Shown piece after piece: positions 24,796 through 36,984 of a DNA stretch of 64,000 nt. Positions within the stretch are counted from its first letter, which is position 1. Each line of letters opens with the position of its first letter. Origin of the DNA: Otis tarda (Eukaryota > Chordata > Aves > Otidiformes > Otididae); NCBI GenBank assembly GCA_026413225.1, contig CM048553.1, positions 129,212,190 to 129,276,189 of the forward strand. Reading direction: 5' to 3'. The notes below the pieces were generated by a model. That model was not told the origin of the DNA. It worked only from the letters and a program-made list of their open reading frames with translations, and did not search any database. The position numbers were made by a program, and so were the translations under genes.

Positions 24796-25135
24796 ATCAT
24801 AGAATCATAGAATCGTTAAGGGTTGGAAGGGACCTTTAAAGGTCATCTAGTCCAACCCCCCTGCAAGAAGCAGGGCCTTCCGCAACCAGATCACATTGCT
24901 CAGAGCCCCGTCCAACCTAGCCTCGAATGTTTCCAGAGATGGGGCATCTACCCCCTCTCTGGGCAACTGGTTCCAGTGTTCTACCACCCTCATTGTAAAA
25001 AAAAAAAATTTCTTAATATCTAATCTAAATCTACCTCCCTCTATTTTAAAACCATTACTCCTTGTCCCGTCACAACAGGCCCTACTGAAGTGTTTTTCCC
25101 CATCTTTTGTGTAGGCCCCCTTTAGGTACATCTTG
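24796..25135 (-). mobile_element. CR1 LINE, minus-strand 3' fragment
   Basis: Read on the plus strand, it begins with the reversed tail ATCATAGAATCATAGAATC, then GGGTTGGAAGGGACC and TCATCTAGTCCAACCCCC, the classic reversed CR1 3' end. On the minus strand one frame stays open through the 3' part of ORF2: YLKGAYTKDGEKHFSRACC, GGRFRLDIKKFFFF, VVEHWNQLPREGVDAPSLE. It is more 5'-truncated than the 20301-21024 copy and covers only the last 100 or so codons. A run of A at 24997-25008 encodes the Phe run. The 5' edge near 25130 is approximate. Confidence 0.93.
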
Positions 25136-25189
25136 CCCAGAGTTATTAGAGTCTCTATATTAAAGATACTCACACTTATGTAATCATAA

Positions 25190-25258
25190 AATTGAAATAA
25201 TCCACTGATTCCAGTGCAGTTATTCAGGATTTATATCAACAGAAGAAAGTTTGTCCTG
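25190..25258 (+). repeat. Eroded copy of the inverted-repeat family
   Basis: AATCCACTGATTCCAGTGCA, then GTTATTCAGGATTTATATCA and AGAAGAAAGTTTGTCC match, in order, the remembered family core (ACTTCAGTGGAGTTACTCCA, GATTTACACCA, AGAGCAGAATTTGGCC) and align with the right half of 6830-6880. Only the half-element is legible. It abuts the minus-strand CR1 fragment within about 55 bases. Confidence 0.4.
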
Positions 25259-28200
25259 AATATGCTGACTATGCAGCAATAAACAGGATACTCGAAAGTG
25301 TTTAAATTAAAGTGTTCTAATGAAGATTTGGAGCATGGCTGTCATTCTGTAAAATTGTAACATGATGGAAAAAGGATGGATTATTTCTGTATATGCCAAG
25401 AGAATGTTCTCTGCAAATTGGTTATTGACTGCCCTGTTAGTAGGCTGTATATCAATTTTATTGTTAAGTGCAAGACTGACTCCACTAATGAATTTGAAGC
25501 ATCACGCTCCTGGTTAGAAAATCAGCAGTTACTTCTGCTGAAAAAAGAAACTTTGCAGTACCTAGGGACTACTTTTAATTTATTGTAGTCTTTCCAATAT
25601 AACTAACTCCGAGGTGTCTAGTTCTTCATGAGTCTCAAGACCAGCCGATGTGTTTGTTCACACGTCCTGTTCTGTGAGCTATTTATTGCTGCTTGTAAAG
25701 TGTTTGAATGGATATACTGTAAATATTTTCACAGAGGGCAAAATAATCCTTTTGTGGCATCTAAGCAAAACGATTTTATATTCTACCCAGACTTTAGAAA
25801 GATATTACACAGAACGAATCTCAGTACTGAAGTGGGTATATTTTTTTTAATATATATATATTTACACAAAGTTATTTTCCCACTGAATGGAACATAGTTT
25901 ACTCTGGTTTTTCAGTTCTAACATTTCTATATTGTGACGATCATCCTTATGGTTGCTAAGAGCTGGTTGAGCTCACTCCGTTGGGAATTCTTTGATGCAT
26001 CTCATTAAACAACTGGCGACAATGCTGTTGAACAATGCAAGCTAGAAATATCTGTACCTCCAGTGAACATCTGGCAGAATGATGATTTCCCATGCATTAG
26101 ATACAATGCTTGGAGCTGCAGTATGTGGCCATTCACCCTCCCAGTCATTCTGTCCAGTATTTTCAAGACAGAGGATGCAACAGTGGTCATATCTTCAATG
26201 CTATTTAAACTCTGGACTGGTACCAAGGCTTGACTTGCCAATGTCCATCTGTATTTGCATTTGAAACTCTCTCAGGGGACACCCCTAATTGCCCAAGGAA
26301 TAATTTTGAGCCCTGTCATTTCTCACAATAGCTCCATCACCTCCCATGAAACCAAGATTTGGGGAGTCAAGATTTCAGTACCAAAGGTGTGTTAGATCAA
26401 GACTTTTGCATCCTTTATTTGTTAATTAACACTCTTACAGCAAAGACAAAGTACAGCCTGGCTGTGTTTCAGTGCAAATAACATCAGTCAGCTCAAAGTT
26501 CTTTCAGCAATGAATTAATCTTTTCTACTCTGTGCTGACATAGATGAAAAGCTGTCACAGGGACGTGTAATTCATCTCAGGTGAAGGATTATAATGAACT
26601 GATGAGAGGCAGCAGCCTCTTAAAATGCTACTGCTCTTTTGCAAGACAGTGTCTGACTACAGGCTGTGTTTCCACGTAGTTCATTCCATTATTTTCCATC
26701 CACTCAGTCTTTAAGGAGGGAACACATATCCTCTCTGTGAGCTAGGCAAGTCTGTACAGTCCTGTGGTTTTTGCTTGCAGATGGTCTTGACCTCCACCAA
26801 AGTGTACAACAGGTACAGAAAGCAGAGTTGTCCTACACATAAATTTTGCCTGAACACCACAAAATAGGGATGCAGCAGTCTCTTAAAGCTCAGGTCAACA
26901 AAAGCAACAAAGCACTGGACATGCCTCAGTGTAAAGAGATGATGAACTGTTCTCAGTTATATTTGGGTTTACTAAAGAATGCGTGTTGCATTCCACATAA
27001 GTCATGGTTTCAGTGTTCTGTACTTTCCATCTCACTGTAGGTTATTAAGAGGACCTCGATGTTCATTTTCAGAAATACTAAAAAGAAATATACTTTCCAG
27101 CTATTGTAATACATTGTAAAAAAAAACCCTCAGAATTCTCTGTGATTACAACAACGGAATTTGCAGGTGCTTGGGCAGCTGGAGTATACCCAAGAATATA
27201 ATAAACTGGATAATCAACTAAATATGTCTGGTGTTGTGGGTTAAAAAGATATATATCTTTAGGAAAAGTAACATGAAGGTAAAAATACAAGTTAAGAACA
27301 GCACCACCAAAAAGCATATTAAAAGAAAAAAAAGGTGCAATAATAGAAGGAACAAATACATTTTCCAGCTTTCCCAAGTGAATGATAAATTGGAAAGGAA
27401 AGTGGAGAAAAGCAAAAGAGTTACTTAAAGGTCAAGTTCAACTTTGGAGCTGTAACTGTATTCACCTTTGGTTATGTTTGCTCTTGAACTGAGCAACTTC
27501 AAAAGAGCAGACTGGTGAGTGACATTATGCAGACAGAGAGGCATTAAGGCTTCTTAAGCTGATTTTGATGATATTCAGCTATTTGACAACATTCTCCCAT
27601 CAACATATTTGACAATCAGAACAAATACAAAGAGGGTTTTTTTTTTTTTTATAATGGCTTTCTGGGCAACTGTTGATGTTTTTAGTCTAAAGAATATCCT
27701 GAGCAGTGATCCTTTTCACTTTTACTTCACTCCTTTCAATCCAGACTTGGAAGTCTCCACAAATGATTTTTCATGGTCTTTCTGAGAGACTACTACCACT
27801 ACGTATCCCAACACAGAAAAACTCAACAGGGACAAGTTAAATGTGTTGGTCATTTGCTTGAGCTAAAGCCTCATCCAGGCAAAGCCCTTACCACACGTAC
27901 CTCTCTATGCAGTGGGACACATGTGCCTAACACGATGCCTCTGCTAAAATGCTTTGCTGTGTTGACAGGAATGGAGCAGGGTCTTTGCTGTGCTAATTCT
28001 CTGTTCTGACCACAAAATCACATATTTTCCTAGTAGTTCTGTAATTTTCTACTAAAAATATTCCTTTTGTAATGCCAGGAGTAAACTGCACTCAAGGAAT
28101 AAAGACAGTCTAAATCATACATGTACTTAAAAGAAAAAAATGAACTGACAAAAAGAGATATATGTTGAAACAGTAGTTTCACAGATACCTTAAACTAACA

Positions 28201-28820
28201 GATTTATAGAGGACATTGACTTTCAAATGTTGTCAGTTGTAGCAACCTATTCTTTTTTCCATGTAAGTTACGGTATTTACATAAGCTCAGAAATTTTCTA
28301 TAAAACCGGTATTAGAGCTTTGAAGGACTCTTCCGAAAACTAAAACTAAATCTCTTTTTCATGGTTTTACTACTGCTTCTCCAGCACAATGTCAATCATT
28401 CTTCTCTCAGCAGTCACTAACCAGGTTATTTGTGTGTTTCCACACTGCTGCATCACAAAACATCATGCCCACTTGCCTCAAAAAGATAATATCTAACACA
28501 TATGGAGACTGCCTTTGATCTCCACAGTCTATCTAGGGGTCACAGACCTGTCTTCTCCTCTCCCTCACTTCAAATAGCCCCTTTCATTTACTGTGAAACT
28601 AAACATTGGAAAGACAAAGGCAGGAAAATAAGGGCCTTGATTTAGTAGTGCTTATGTGTTTGGCTTTTTCAAGGTAGATTTTACTCTCTTGGGTCACGTT
28701 ATTAATTGCCCTGCATTTCTGCATCATGGCATACTGTATTTTTTTCATTCATGCAGCCTTCAAAATTCACGCTGCTTTTCAAATCAGTACGTGCCTTGTC
28801 CATAACTAAATAGCCATTAA

Positions 28821-28858
28821 GAGTCTACTAATCAATTTGCACTGAGTCTACTAATCAA
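28821..28858. repeat. 15-base direct repeat
   Basis: GAGTCTACTAATCAA occurs at 28821-28835 and again exactly at 28844-28858, a 23-base period. Confidence 0.85.
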
Positions 28859-29383
28859 CTCAGTACTGAATCCAGCTCTGTGTGAATTGCATGGGAAAGT
28901 TTGATAATTCAACTCTACTGACTGATAAATAGATTTGCATTTATTAATGTAAAGTTGTTAATGCAGAATAAGTACATTGAGTCATCTTGTAAATTGTGAT
29001 GAAGATAAATCTGGGTGGGAGGGTAAGGAAAAAAGTCTCTCCGTTAGAAATCACAAGGGTCTTAGGGAATAAGACTGTTCCACCCTATTGCAAACTACAG
29101 GTGAACATGGCAAACGATTTAATGGCATTTCCCAAAGGGAAAAAAAAAAAAAAACAACCACACGTAAAAGGCAGACATGTTTCAGTTATTACCACTTTTG
29201 TTTTTACTAAGGGTTGATTCAGAAAAGCATGTAGGTACCTAAGCAAGGATTCAAGCAACGTGTAGTTACATGAGATCAAAACTCTAGTCTTGAAAATCAA
29301 TGGGCAGAAAAAGCAGTGTATAGAAGAAACAGCAGAGGTAAGCCCAAGAATAGTCTCCAGGTCCAGGGAACTCTTCAGGTAAG

Positions 29384-29399
29384 TGAGAGAGAGAGAGAG
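29384..29399. repeat. (GA)n microsatellite
   Basis: About eight GA units between GTAAGT and GCCGAAG. Confidence 0.8.
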
Positions 29400-30296
29400 C
29401 CGAAGAGGGTGAATCTGGGCATCTGGAGCACTCACACCATGCATGATGGCTAGAGTAGCTAGAATATTAATTGTGAACTGCATCCCTCTCTCTTCTTCCA
29501 TCTGCTTATTTTTCAAAATAAATATTATATTGTTCTGTTTGACTTTAAAAATAAGTGAGGTGTCACCTTTGGGAAAAGACTTTTTACCAGAATCCTAAGT
29601 AGACGGCCATTTATGTTATATATTTGTTCCTGTGCTCATGTGTCTGTGTCTCCTTGAGAGTCAAATACCTAGCACAGAGAGCTGGAACACATCTGGGAGC
29701 AGGTGCCCTGAAGCAAGCATTGCATCGCCTGTGTGACATTCTGCATCTATTTCTAAGACAGTGAAGAAAGATGCACATATGTAATACTGTCTGGAAGGAG
29801 TTCTGTTCGTGTGTACTCTCTGCAAGAAACTGCATTACACCAAACAAATGAAAGAGTCTCCTCAGCCAGCAATATGTAAAGATAGAGTTCTAGGACAAAA
29901 AAAAAAAAAGAAGTCACTTTGTGCACACACCAGCCTTTACTTGAAATTTCCCCTATAGAACATTTACTTTTTAAGTCTCCCTTACATAAATCTTTACATA
30001 CAGCTGGATACATCTTTAACCCTCTCGGACAAAAAACAAAACAGTTACCTCTGCTTATGTCTCAATAACCTGCCGGGAAGCTTTGCTGGATGCAATTATA
30101 AAGCTAGACAGAACTGGAAGTATCTCCAGTTTGATTCTGTGGTTATAATAAATTTCAGATACATTTGTTTTTCATTATAAACCTAATTGTTCTTTCTTTA
30201 ATTTACATCAGACATCCCTTGTTAAATATTAGTCAATACATTTCTGAGGCCATCACTTCTGATTTAAGTCAGGGAAGAGGTGTCAGCAGCTGATCC

Positions 30297-31145
30297 TAAT
30301 GATCTTTCTGTACACTGACAAACTTTGCTGATGGAAGCAAAATCTTCAGTAACATTAATACTTTAAGTGGTATAGATTGTTCTCTGTGATATTTAAACAC
30401 ATTAAGGGAATGGATGAAGAAACAGTTGATGAGTTTCAATGTGAGCAAATGTTAAATGATGTATTCAAGAGCTAAAAATAGTAGCGCTGCCTGTACATTG
30501 CTGAGTAAAGACATAAAGAAGGGAACCGAATGGGTTGGAGCAGCACATACGTGAGGATGGAGTATGTTGCTCAACTGCAGTAAAAACAGGTTAATATGAT
30601 AAAAAGAGAAGCTCTGCTTGGAGAATGTTCCTCTGAAGTTTTTGCATTGAGATTTGAGCTAACGAAGTATGAGAAAACATCTACACAAGGACTGGAAACT
30701 GAGTAGAGGTTAGTGAGGCAATGACTGATTTTTTAGAGTTTAAGCCTAATATGCAGATTTTATCCAAAGAAAAAATAAAAAAAATAATTAAAGTCATGGG
30801 AACTGGAAAGACCTCAATATGAGGAAAGATTAAATATGCTATGACTATTTTGTTTGGAAAGTAAAAGAAAGTAGGACATCAGAATTAAAAATAACAATAG
30901 CTAAAAAGCAATGTAGTCCTTCCAAAATTCAAAGAATGAAAAATAATTAAAGGCCATCAGATAAAGAATAGTGAGCTTAATATACCACTCATGCAAATAA
31001 GGAAATCAACTCCCTATTTTATAATGTTATTTTTTTAAAGTTGCTTAGTAAAGTCAGAAAGAAAAATAGACATAAACAAAGATCACAGAAATTTTCTGCT
31101 TCTAGAACCACAAGGACAAAACTAGAAGGGACAAGAAATGGCAAT
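30297..31145 (+). mobile_element. Ancient CR1/L3-like LINE remnant
   Basis: Scattered but collinear matches to the 3' half of old CR1/L3 ORF2. AACTTTGCTGATGGAAGCAA (about 30321-30340) corresponds to the reverse-transcriptase FADD box, here reading F-A-D-G. TGAGTTTCAATGTGAGCAAATG corresponds to the stretch before the conserved lariat-like word KC. AATTAAAGTCATGGGAACTG and CAATATGAGGAAAGATTAAA (30784-30833) correspond to the MIKGLEKLxYEERL region, and TTTTGTTTGGAAAGTAAAAG to the FSLEKRR region. ACTAGAAGGGACAAGAAATG near 31125 may be the ARTRNNG segment. Stops and indels interrupt every frame. Both edges are uncertain and no tail repeats are visible. Confidence 0.5.
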
Positions 31146-32190
31146 CTTTCTTTTCCATGCAGGAAAACTGGCATATAGAGGCAGTTCTCAGCATGAGATT
31201 AGATTTTTGAAGACAACAGAGCTGCAGGAAGTAAGGCCAACATTCACACATCAGCAATTAACTTTCTCACGGCCTAGGAAATTCATCCTTTCATGCTATG
31301 GGTCATTCAACATAGATTTAAACTAGTTTCTACTTTTATTCAGTTAATCCAGATGCTATTTTGACACCAAATGTCTGCAGCCATTTCGAAAGAGAGTGAC
31401 AGTAGACATGAGAAATCAAAATGCTATCTGTAAGCCCTTCACATTTTTCTGATGCCTTTCTAAAAGGAAAAAGTTCAATAATAAAAATGAAAATAATATT
31501 CCAAGACTAACGAAAAAGACAAAAGAAGTTGATATCCCACACTAGAAGTGCAAACCTAAATCCTAAAATTATATGAAGTATGTTCAATATGAAAAACACA
31601 AAGTGCTGCAGGACCAGCTGCATGTAGTTTGCGGTGGTCCGTAGGGAGTTATTTCCAGTAGCTTTAATTCATGTGGGAAGGTCACCTCCTCTGGGAATCC
31701 TACTACGCAGTATATAGCAGAAACCCTATGCCTTCCTCTGCCCACGCTGGAAGAAGAAAATCAGCTGTGTCGGTGCTATTACTGAATTATCAGTATCTCA
31801 TACCTCATTGTGCTCACATTTTCACACTTCTGGCCTTTCACGTATTTATCTGTGTGCTGGAGCAGTAGAAGCCCTGTCTCTTACAGCAGATAGCTGGAGA
31901 ACTTGCTCTTGTTTTGCCTGCTAGGTGCCACATTACGAAAACCTTGTTTACAGTTCCATTTCCAGAGAGACAATTAGTTGAAATATTTAATGAACTTTGC
32001 AGAAGAACCACAATCAGCAACACACCATCCATGCGTGACCAAATCATACTGAAATTCTCTCACTGTTTTGTGGCTGAGACAGAAAGTAGTGGAATTATTG
32101 GGAGGAGGGGTTAAACTTGCAAGATGAGCAGGGCACACTGTCCCATAACCAGGCAGTTAGTACCATGTGCCAGCTGTTTTGGGCAGGGAA
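31146..32190. other. Unique non-coding DNA
   Basis: No repeat or gene recognised. Several overlapping frames near 31838-32377 reach at most 86 codons; part of one covers the CR1 tail scrap and is not a gene. Confidence 0.6.
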
Positions 32191-32234
32191 GATGACCTTT
32201 AAAGGTCCCTTCCAACCCAAACCATTCTATGATT
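32191..32234 (+). mobile_element. CR1 LINE 3' tail scrap (about 44 bases)
   Basis: GATGACCTTTAAAGGTCCCT followed by TCCAACCCAAACCATTCTAT and GATT is a clean match to the terminal CR1 3' end, almost identical to the end of the 20301-21024 copy. No CR1 sequence is legible immediately upstream, so this is either an extremely 5'-truncated insertion or the remainder after deletion. Confidence 0.88.
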
Positions 32235-33239
32235 GTTGCCCTGCTCATAAGAAAGTAAATACCAAAAGTCAAAAGAAAGGAGTATGTCTCTTCTTTTTAC
32301 TCCTTACTTTCCGTGTTGACAGCTATGCCAAATTATTGGTGGTTTTGTTTCATCCTTCTCTCTCTAGTTTTGTTTAGTGCTGAAAAAGAAAAGTCTTAGT
32401 CATTTTAGGCTGATTTCTCATTGGAGTCAGTCTTATGCAATCACTATGTCTCTGTTTAAATCTGCAGTTCTGTTTTCCTCTTCTTTGCACATTACTTCTG
32501 CACCTGTTGCCTGATTTCAGTCAAGACCAGCAAATTAATGATAATTAAGTTCCTGCAAGTATTATATATAGGAGAAAGGCCTGATAAGTGCCCCAAGTGA
32601 GGGAGAGTTTGCAGTGTAGCTTATCAGTCACAAGAGCATACACATATGACAGAGATCTCTTAAACATGTCTATCAGATTTCTCACACACCAAGTCAATTA
32701 AAATCTAGAAGAAAGTAAGTCTCATTAGCTCTGGCTCAGGAGAACCACTTGCTCTAGCAGCAGGCAGTGGCTGCCCCAGGTTAGACGCTATTTCCCTGTT
32801 AGGCCTAAATGAAGAAGCACAAATCTCTCTCTTCAGGCCACATGTGCACATTGATAGTGCTGTGCTGCTGTTCTTCACATCCACTGCTTTGTGTATTCTA
32901 AAACTGAGTGTAAATAAATCGATAGTACACAAAGTTTTCTGTCACCTCAACCAAAGGATCCTGCTAAGGCGTGATGAGCAAGGTATGTACACACTCCAGA
33001 CTGTATCAATTAAAATGCCAATTCTTTTGACTATAAATTTCAAAGGTGGTGCAGATACAAGTGCACAATGTAGAAAAGGTGATTTATTAAACAGTCACTA
33101 AATAAATTAAAAGTTACTAACAGGACTTTACCAGGGTTGATAAAATCCAGCTCAGCCATGAAGATCTGCAGAAAATCCACTTCTGAACCTGGAGGTTTTT
33201 AGTTTTGCAATGTGGAAAACCTCACGGCAGTTACTGGAA
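32235..33239. other. Unique non-coding DNA
   Basis: No recognised feature. Open frames are 75 to 86 codons and lack known domains. Confidence 0.6.
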
Positions 33240-33282
33240 CATAGGGCTGGAAGAAGCCTCTTGGGTCATCAAATCCATGGCC
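33240..33282 (-). mobile_element. Probable old CR1 3' end, minus strand
   Basis: CATAGGGCTGGAAGAAGCCT followed by CTTGGGTCATCAAATCCATG resembles the reversed CR1 tail (ATAGGGTTGGAAGGGACCTC, AAGAGGTCATCAAGTCCA). It is short and diverged, and the flanking ATAGAATC repeats are not evident. Confidence 0.42.
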
Positions 33283-36200
33283 TTGGTGTCATCTTGAGGA
33301 AGGACCTCAGCTCAGGAGGTCCCTGACAGACAGCTGCCAGTATACACTTGATCTGCACAAGAGCAGCAAACCTGACACATCGGACTGACTCTGCCCCTGC
33401 AGAAGCGAGATCACTGCATAGTGAGACCACCACTGCACACTTGGGTATTCGCTCTGTCCCCAGGGTGGCCTGGATAGATAGGGTTGGGCTGTGCCGCTGG
33501 TGGAGACCATCACACCATGTAATCTCTGTCAGAAACTAAGCAGGCAACATTTTTAAATACTCCTACACCTTCTCTGCCAAAAGATATTAAAGACCAATAT
33601 GTGCATTTATTCTTGCGCTGACATGGTTCCTCTCTATTCTACCTCCTTTATGATTATTTACACCCTTCAAGGGATTATGATTCAGACATGCAAAGCATCC
33701 CACTGGCAGGTGAGACCTCTATTTCTGATGGACAGCGTGATAAAAATCAGCTCCTATATATAGAGATAAATATTTACATGGCAAAAGATTTTACTGAGTG
33801 GCTGGCACAGCTTTTCCCTTGCTGTGACCGTGATTATTAAGACTTAACAGCAGATCTATTTAAACTTCCTGAAATGGTGGACTGCAGAGGGGACACTGGA
33901 AGGCCAAACATGATAATCCCTTTTCCTAGCACATGACTGTCATTCAAATAATATTTAGGCTGCCTCAACGGATAACCTGACATGCATCTGCACTCCAAGC
34001 ATGTGCCCGGAGATGCACCTGTCAGGGAATGGAGATGCCTCCATTTCAGGAGTGGGTGCACTCCTGGTCATGATAGGGATGTCCACTGGCTTCTTGGGAG
34101 AGGAGTGGCACAGGACAGGCAATGGGACAGCCTAAACATCAAGTTGTATTCACCCACTAACACTGAGATTTCCCTTGCAGTCTCATGTTTTACTTATGAT
34201 AAAGGGAAAAGAAAAGCAGAAAAATGCCCCATATTGCAACACATCATCTCCACTTAGATAGCTACCTCAGAAGTTCTTAATGGCTCCTTCTTCCCTACCT
34301 CAACGAGAAAAGAGAAGGTCAGCCTGTCTACCCTCTTTATCTTCCTCACAAAATATTGTTCCCCTTCCTGTCAGAAAGATTAAAATATTGTAGTTATTGT
34401 TAGCTAAGAAATTCTTGCTGGTCACAAGCTTATTATCCAACAAATGAAACCTTTTTCTTTTACTTATTTCCTAACATTGCACTATCTTCAACAGAGCATT
34501 TTCATCAAAGCAAGCAAGAGAACAAGGTGGCAGAGGAATAGTTATTTTTGCTATTCAAAACAAATTAATAATTTCAAGTACTGATTGAAGTGAAGAGGAA
34601 TTCTGTTTATTTTCTAACTCAGTGAGTGGAAACCTGGTTCTGAAGTATATGAGCACATTGTACAGAGCTGCTCACCATAAACTTCCCCCCCTAAAAAAAA
34701 AAAAAAAAAAAGTAGCCACTGATAAATTATTTTCCCATAGCTACAAAACTGATTTGTAGAAGTTAAATTGTTCAAGGCTAATCAGGCTAATCAGAGGGAG
34801 AGGAAGTTTACCCTCCATTTCCCAACAGATTCTCTTTAATTTTGCAGTCACATTGACAGGTGGCCTCATCACTCAGGCATTACAGACCACCTTGAAGATA
34901 TCAGCACCGTTGGCCTTTGAAGTCAGAATAATCAACAAGCCATTTGATACTCTATCAGATGAAATGGCCCTGTCAGAAAAGGCTGGCTCTCAGGTGTACT
35001 GATTGTCTATCGAAAGGAGATAACTTGATACACTTTACTAGGGTACAGATTCATAGACCTTGTGGGATGCTATAACAGATGTCTTTTTAGATGCACTTCT
35101 TCACAATGTCTCTTAAAAAAATATTCCCAAGCCACTTTTAACAGAAATTGTAATACTCCAATTTCCTGTCTCCAATATTCCCACAATACTCCAAATTCCT
35201 GTGAATATACGCAAATGTATTAGCTATGGTTAGGGTCACAGATGCACAGATTCATGTGACATATCCATGTATAAATCCTGCCAAAGCCTTAATTCAGATA
35301 TTGGATAGTAGACTTTATTAGGAAAATCTCTATTGTTTTACAACAGTTAACATTCTGGAAGCTGCTGAAATCTGGCACAATATTATTTTCAGAAAAGGAC
35401 ATTTTTTTTTTCTTTGGGAGTATTCAGGATAGTAGGAGTTTTTTCTCAGGTTACTTTAGCCTCTCAGTATGTTATTATCCTTGATTCTAATAATGTGACG
35501 TGCACTTAACAAATATTATATCTTAAAGAAGCTGAGTGGTTTAACAGAAACCAAATTTTAAAAGTCATTACCTTAAATTCCACTTTCATATGTCCATATA
35601 AATGTTTATTTTTCATAATCAAATATTGACTGGAAAGATGCAAGTGCTTTGCAAATCTGTAGGACAGTGAGACTGAAAAGTACAAAGTCTGTTTTTTTTT
35701 TTTCAGTTCTAACAAAATTTCAACTATTGAGGTATAACGATGAAATTCCTTCTCAGTCAACTAATATTTTGTAAGGGCTTCAAAATCATAGGAATAGTTC
35801 TTTAAAAAGTTAAAGATCATTCATTTATGTTTAGGGCAGATTGGGGTTGAAAGCAAGAAAAAATTAAAAATTATGTCAAAAAGAATGTTTAATTGATCTT
35901 TTGACTAATCCATAAGATTTACTTGTGCAGAAGCGAATAACAATATTTGTTTCAACATTAGCAGTAAGTCTAGCAGGACTTTGTGTCAGGGGTTGAGAAA
36001 GTAATGCTATGGCTGTGTGTATATGACAGGCAGGAAACTCTTTTCCGTGAAAGACCCTGGCTTGTTCTAAGAGTAATTACTCATGAGGAACAATCACAGA
36101 ATGTTCATTCAGTACTAAATGGTCTATTTGATGTCATTAGAGCAGCCCAAGGACTTAAACCCACCCTGTTCCTAGTGTGCAGGTGTGTTGGGTCTTGCAG

Positions 36201-36984
36201 TCTGCCTGGAGGATCACACTGGAGTCCCTGGCAGACGACAGCTGCTCTGATTTATTAGACCTTTGGAAACAGTATTGCTCCTGTTATCTACACATAATCC
36301 CTTAAATGTTTGACAGCTAAAGCCTGAAGCAACACCACTGGACAAATCTTCAAGTATCAATTTTAATGCTGACAATGAAAATGGAAAGGAAAGGAAAGAA
36401 GGAAAACTGGAAGGAAAAATATTGTGGACCTGAAATATAGATCCCTTTTCTCAAGGGAAGATTAATAACCATTTTCATTGAGATGCATTAATGATTTTTA
36501 AGTAACTTGCTTCTGTTAGTAATTATTCTTCATAATCTCATCTCTTGTAACAGTCAGTTTCATGGTAAATGATGTATTGGAGATTTTCTGTGCAGACTAA
36601 AAATAAATCAAGGAAACACACACAGACAAACCTTCTGCAAAGATGGAATACCTGGAGCAATTCTGTGGGTTGACTACAACTGAGGCTTGTCACAGAGGCC
36701 TTGAGTGATGCGGTTGCTGACTTGCAATGAAGATTTATCAGAGGTGAATATGGTGCACTACGTGCAATGCAACATGCTTGACAAGCAAGACACGAGCCCC
36801 TGTGCTTACATCCTACTGCCCAAATTATGTGCATGACAATTAAGTAGCAATAAAAAAGAGAAACGTGTTCTGAATTTATTTTAGACAAACATTTGTTGAT
36901 GGTTCAGACTGAGATTTTTCGGTAACAAAATAGAGAAAATGTGCATTCAAAATATAATGATGAATGCTATCTCTAAGTCCTAGA
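33283..36984. other. Unique non-coding DNA with homopolymers
   Basis: No gene recognised. It contains an uninterrupted run of 19 A at 34693-34711, a T-run near 35692-35703 and a GGAAA-rich stretch at about 36382-36420. The A19 run is not preceded by a legible retroposed gene. A 116-codon minus-strand frame (36538-36888) has several Cys but no domain I recognise. Confidence 0.6.
34693..34711. repeat. Poly-A run, 19 bases
   Basis: Uninterrupted A run directly after CCCCCCCT. It could be a polymerase-slippage homopolymer or an old retroposon tail whose body is unreadable. Confidence 0.9.

Larger units (their letters stand above)
25259..30296. other. Unique non-coding DNA with simple repeats
   Basis: About 5 kb with no recognised gene. 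It contains a (TA)n stretch at about 25849-25861, a T-run near 27636-27650, a 15-base direct repeat at 28821-28858, an A-run at 29140-29154, a (GA)n run at 29384-29399 and an A-run near 29896-29909. Open frames reach 143 codons on the minus strand (29085-29516) without recognisable domains. Confidence 0.6.

Noticed and set aside
24896-25114. Plus-strand open frame of 72 codons
   Set aside because: Shadow of the minus-strand CR1 coding remnant.
29085-29516. 143-codon minus-strand frame
   Set aside because: It includes a Phe run encoded by the A-run on the other strand, has no domain, and has a length compatible with chance.
34693-34711. A19 run as the tail of a processed pseudogene
   Set aside because: No legible gene-derived body or target-site duplication was seen upstream; recorded only as a homopolymer.
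35040-35110. ATTCATAGACCTTGTGGGAT as another reversed CR1 tail
   Set aside because: Only one short word fits, and neither the GGAAGGGACC segment nor tandem tail repeats follow.
36538-36888. Cys-rich 116-codon minus-strand frame as a secreted peptide
   Set aside because: Cysteine spacing fits no family I know, the leader is not convincing and no splice or polyA context supports it.
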